Assembly (NCBI GenBank): GCA_947627075.1
Contig: CANQUR010000017.1
Coordinates: 1 to 16,223, forward strand
DNA: 16,223 nucleotides
Source: an uncultured Clostridia bacterium
Lineage (GTDB): Bacteria > Bacillota > Clostridia > Christensenellales > Pumilibacteraceae
Direction of reading: 5' to 3'
Shown one piece after another: positions 15,401 through 16,223 of this stretch (position 1 is its first letter; every line of letters starts with the position of its first letter). Both the position numbers and the translations under genes were made by a program. The notes beneath the pieces were generated by a model, which saw nothing but the letters and a program-made list of their open reading frames with translations, was not told the origin of the DNA and searched no databases.

Positions 15401-15735
15401 GAAAGGCTTCCCCCTTTCCAAAGGGGGAAGCTCCGACGGAGTCGGTGATGAGGATTCACTATTTAATGCAAACCCTCATCAGTGCCTACGGCACAGCTTC
15501 CCCCGATATAAACAAAAGTTTTCTCATCATACTCTTTACGCAGGGGAAGCCTTTTATAATGTCAATTTTTTGCCCTCATCAGCCGAGCGAACAACGTGAG
15601 CGAACGCCACGAGCCTACGGCGAGTATCCGTCATTTCGCATTCGTTCGCGCCACCTTCCCCCCGAGTGGGGAAGGCTTGCTACCGCACGACCAAACTTTC
15701 TTTCATAGCTCGGGCATAGAGCGATGCGACCTTTC
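15401..15735. repeat. Composite repeat, copy 1 (about 335 bp)
   Basis: Element A (15401-15453) has a perfect hairpin and a CCGAC/GTCGG stem, then TGATGAGG. A spacer, ATTCACTATTTAATGCAAAC, follows. Inverted element B (15473-15554) starts CCTCATC, has a GTGCC/GGCAC stem (15482-15494), and ends in GCTTCCCC (15496-15503) and GGGGAAGC (15543-15550) arms with 39 nt between. Inverted element C (15573 to about 15678) ends in CCTTCCCC (15654-15661) and GGGGAAGG (15668-15675). This copy lacks the 34-nt insert that separates the arms of element A in copies 2 and 3. Confidence 0.85.
15406..15431. repeat. Perfect 26-bp palindrome at the start of repeat copy 1
   Basis: GCTTCCCCCTTT (15406-15417) and AAAGGGGGAAGC (15420-15431) form a perfect 12-bp stem around a 2-nt CC centre. 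No T run follows, so it is not a typical intrinsic terminator. Confidence 0.9.
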
Positions 15736-16093
15736 GAAAGGCTTCCCCCGCAAATAAGGCATACAAATACATAAAAGCAATTATCGGGGGGAGCTCCGCC
15801 GAGGGGCGGTGAGGAGGATTCACTATTTAATGCAAACCCTCATCAGTGTCTACGGCACAGCTTCCCCCGATATAAGCAAAAGTTTTCTCATCATACTCTT
15901 TACGCAGGGGAAGCCTTTCATAAGGTGTTTTTTTGTCCTCTTCAGCTGAGAGAAGCGAACGCCACGGAGCGAAGCTCCCTCATCCGTCATTTCGCATTCG
16001 CTCAATGCCACCTTCCCCCCGCAGTGGGGAAGGCTTGCCTGCGCACGACCGAATTTTTGCTCATAGCTCGGGCATAGAGCGATGCGACCACAC
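15736..16093. repeat. Composite repeat, copy 2 (about 358 bp)
   Basis: Same order of elements as copy 1. The element A arms (GCTTCCCCCG at 15741-15750 and CGGGGGGAGC at 15785-15794, one G-T pair) are separated by 34 nt of AT-rich sequence instead of a 2-nt centre. The small stem is CCGCC/GGCGG (15796-15800 with 15805-15809). The region between element B and the final arms differs noticeably from copy 1. Confidence 0.85.
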
Positions 16094-16223
16094 GAAAGGC
16101 TTCCCCCGCAAATAAGGCATACAAATACATAAAAGCAATTATCGGGGGGAGCTCCGCCGAGAGGCGGTGAGGAGGATTCACTATTTAATGCAAACCCTCA
16201 TCAGTGCCTACGGCACAGCTTCC
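16094..16223. repeat. Composite repeat, copy 3 (cut by window edge)
   Basis: The 130 bp present differ from the start of copy 2 at only two positions, one in the loop of the CCGCC/GGCGG stem and one in the GTGYC arm. Copies 2 and 3 are therefore much closer to each other than to copy 1, as expected for recent tandem amplification. Confidence 0.88.

Larger units (their letters stand above)
15401..16223. repeat. Tandem array of a composite palindromic repeat, running off the window edge
   Basis: At least 2.3 direct copies of a 335-358 bp unit, each starting GAAAGGCTTCCCC, at 15401, 15736 and 16094. An internal landmark (GAGGATTCACTATTTAATGC) recurs at 15450, 15814 and 16172. Each unit holds three elements that share CTTCCCC/GGGGAAG arms and a GATGAGG or CCTCATC edge: one in forward orientation and two inverted. 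Short open frames in this stretch are products of the repeat and not genes. Together with the non-repetitive spacer at 15332-15400, this accounts for the gene-free right end of the window. Confidence 0.92.

Noticed and set aside
15378..16115. Short open frames of 60-105 codons at 15378-15599, 15391-15708 and 15933-16115
   Set aside because: They fall in the palindromic repeat array, recur with the repeats, lack ribosome binding sites and have low-complexity basic/Pro/Ser-rich translations.
15401..16223. CRISPR array or integron attC cassette array
   Set aside because: The repeat unit is over 330 bp with no short-repeat/unique-spacer pattern, and there are no cassette genes or attC core sites between copies.

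Overview
The window looks like a chromosomal segment of a Bacillota (Firmicutes, Clostridia-type) bacterium, probably an uncultured gut lineage. Pointers are strong AGGAG-type ribosome binding sites, a Gram-positive-style metG-tatD gene order, the endospore genes spmA/spmB, very large signal-peptide-bearing surface proteins with InlB-type repeats, and a family of CTTCCCC/GGGGAAG palindromic repeats. A Christensenellales-like origin is a guess from general familiarity, not something the sequence proves. No phage, plasmid, transposase, CRISPR, tRNA or rRNA signal was seen.

Region 1 (1-9545) is a cell-surface block on the + strand. It holds the 3' end of a membrane protein with a basic cytoplasmic tail, then a 2056-residue exported protein with its own sigma-A-type promoter, a helical N-terminal half, many beta-type modules, a C-terminal membrane anchor and an acidic tail. 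Third comes an M4 (thermolysin-family) metalloprotease with two InlB-type repeats and a C-terminal membrane anchor. The last two genes are each followed by an intrinsic terminator, so the block is probably several separate transcripts.

Region 2 (9546-10624, - strand) is the spmB/spmA pair, translationally coupled by an ATGA overlap and convergent with the protease gene.

Region 3 (10673-15331, + strand) is a tight four-gene operon: promoter, metG, tatD, a TatD-associated radical SAM protein, an M29 aminopeptidase, then a terminator. metG and tatD are housekeeping genes; the radical SAM protein is the least understood member.

Region 4 (15332-16223) has no credible gene. It is a tandem array of a composite repeat of about 335-358 bp that runs off the right edge. 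Each unit holds three palindromic elements of the same family in mixed orientation, and one of their small stems shows a compensatory base-pair change between copies. This array is the most unusual structure in the window. I saw no clear evidence of a new defence or mobile system.
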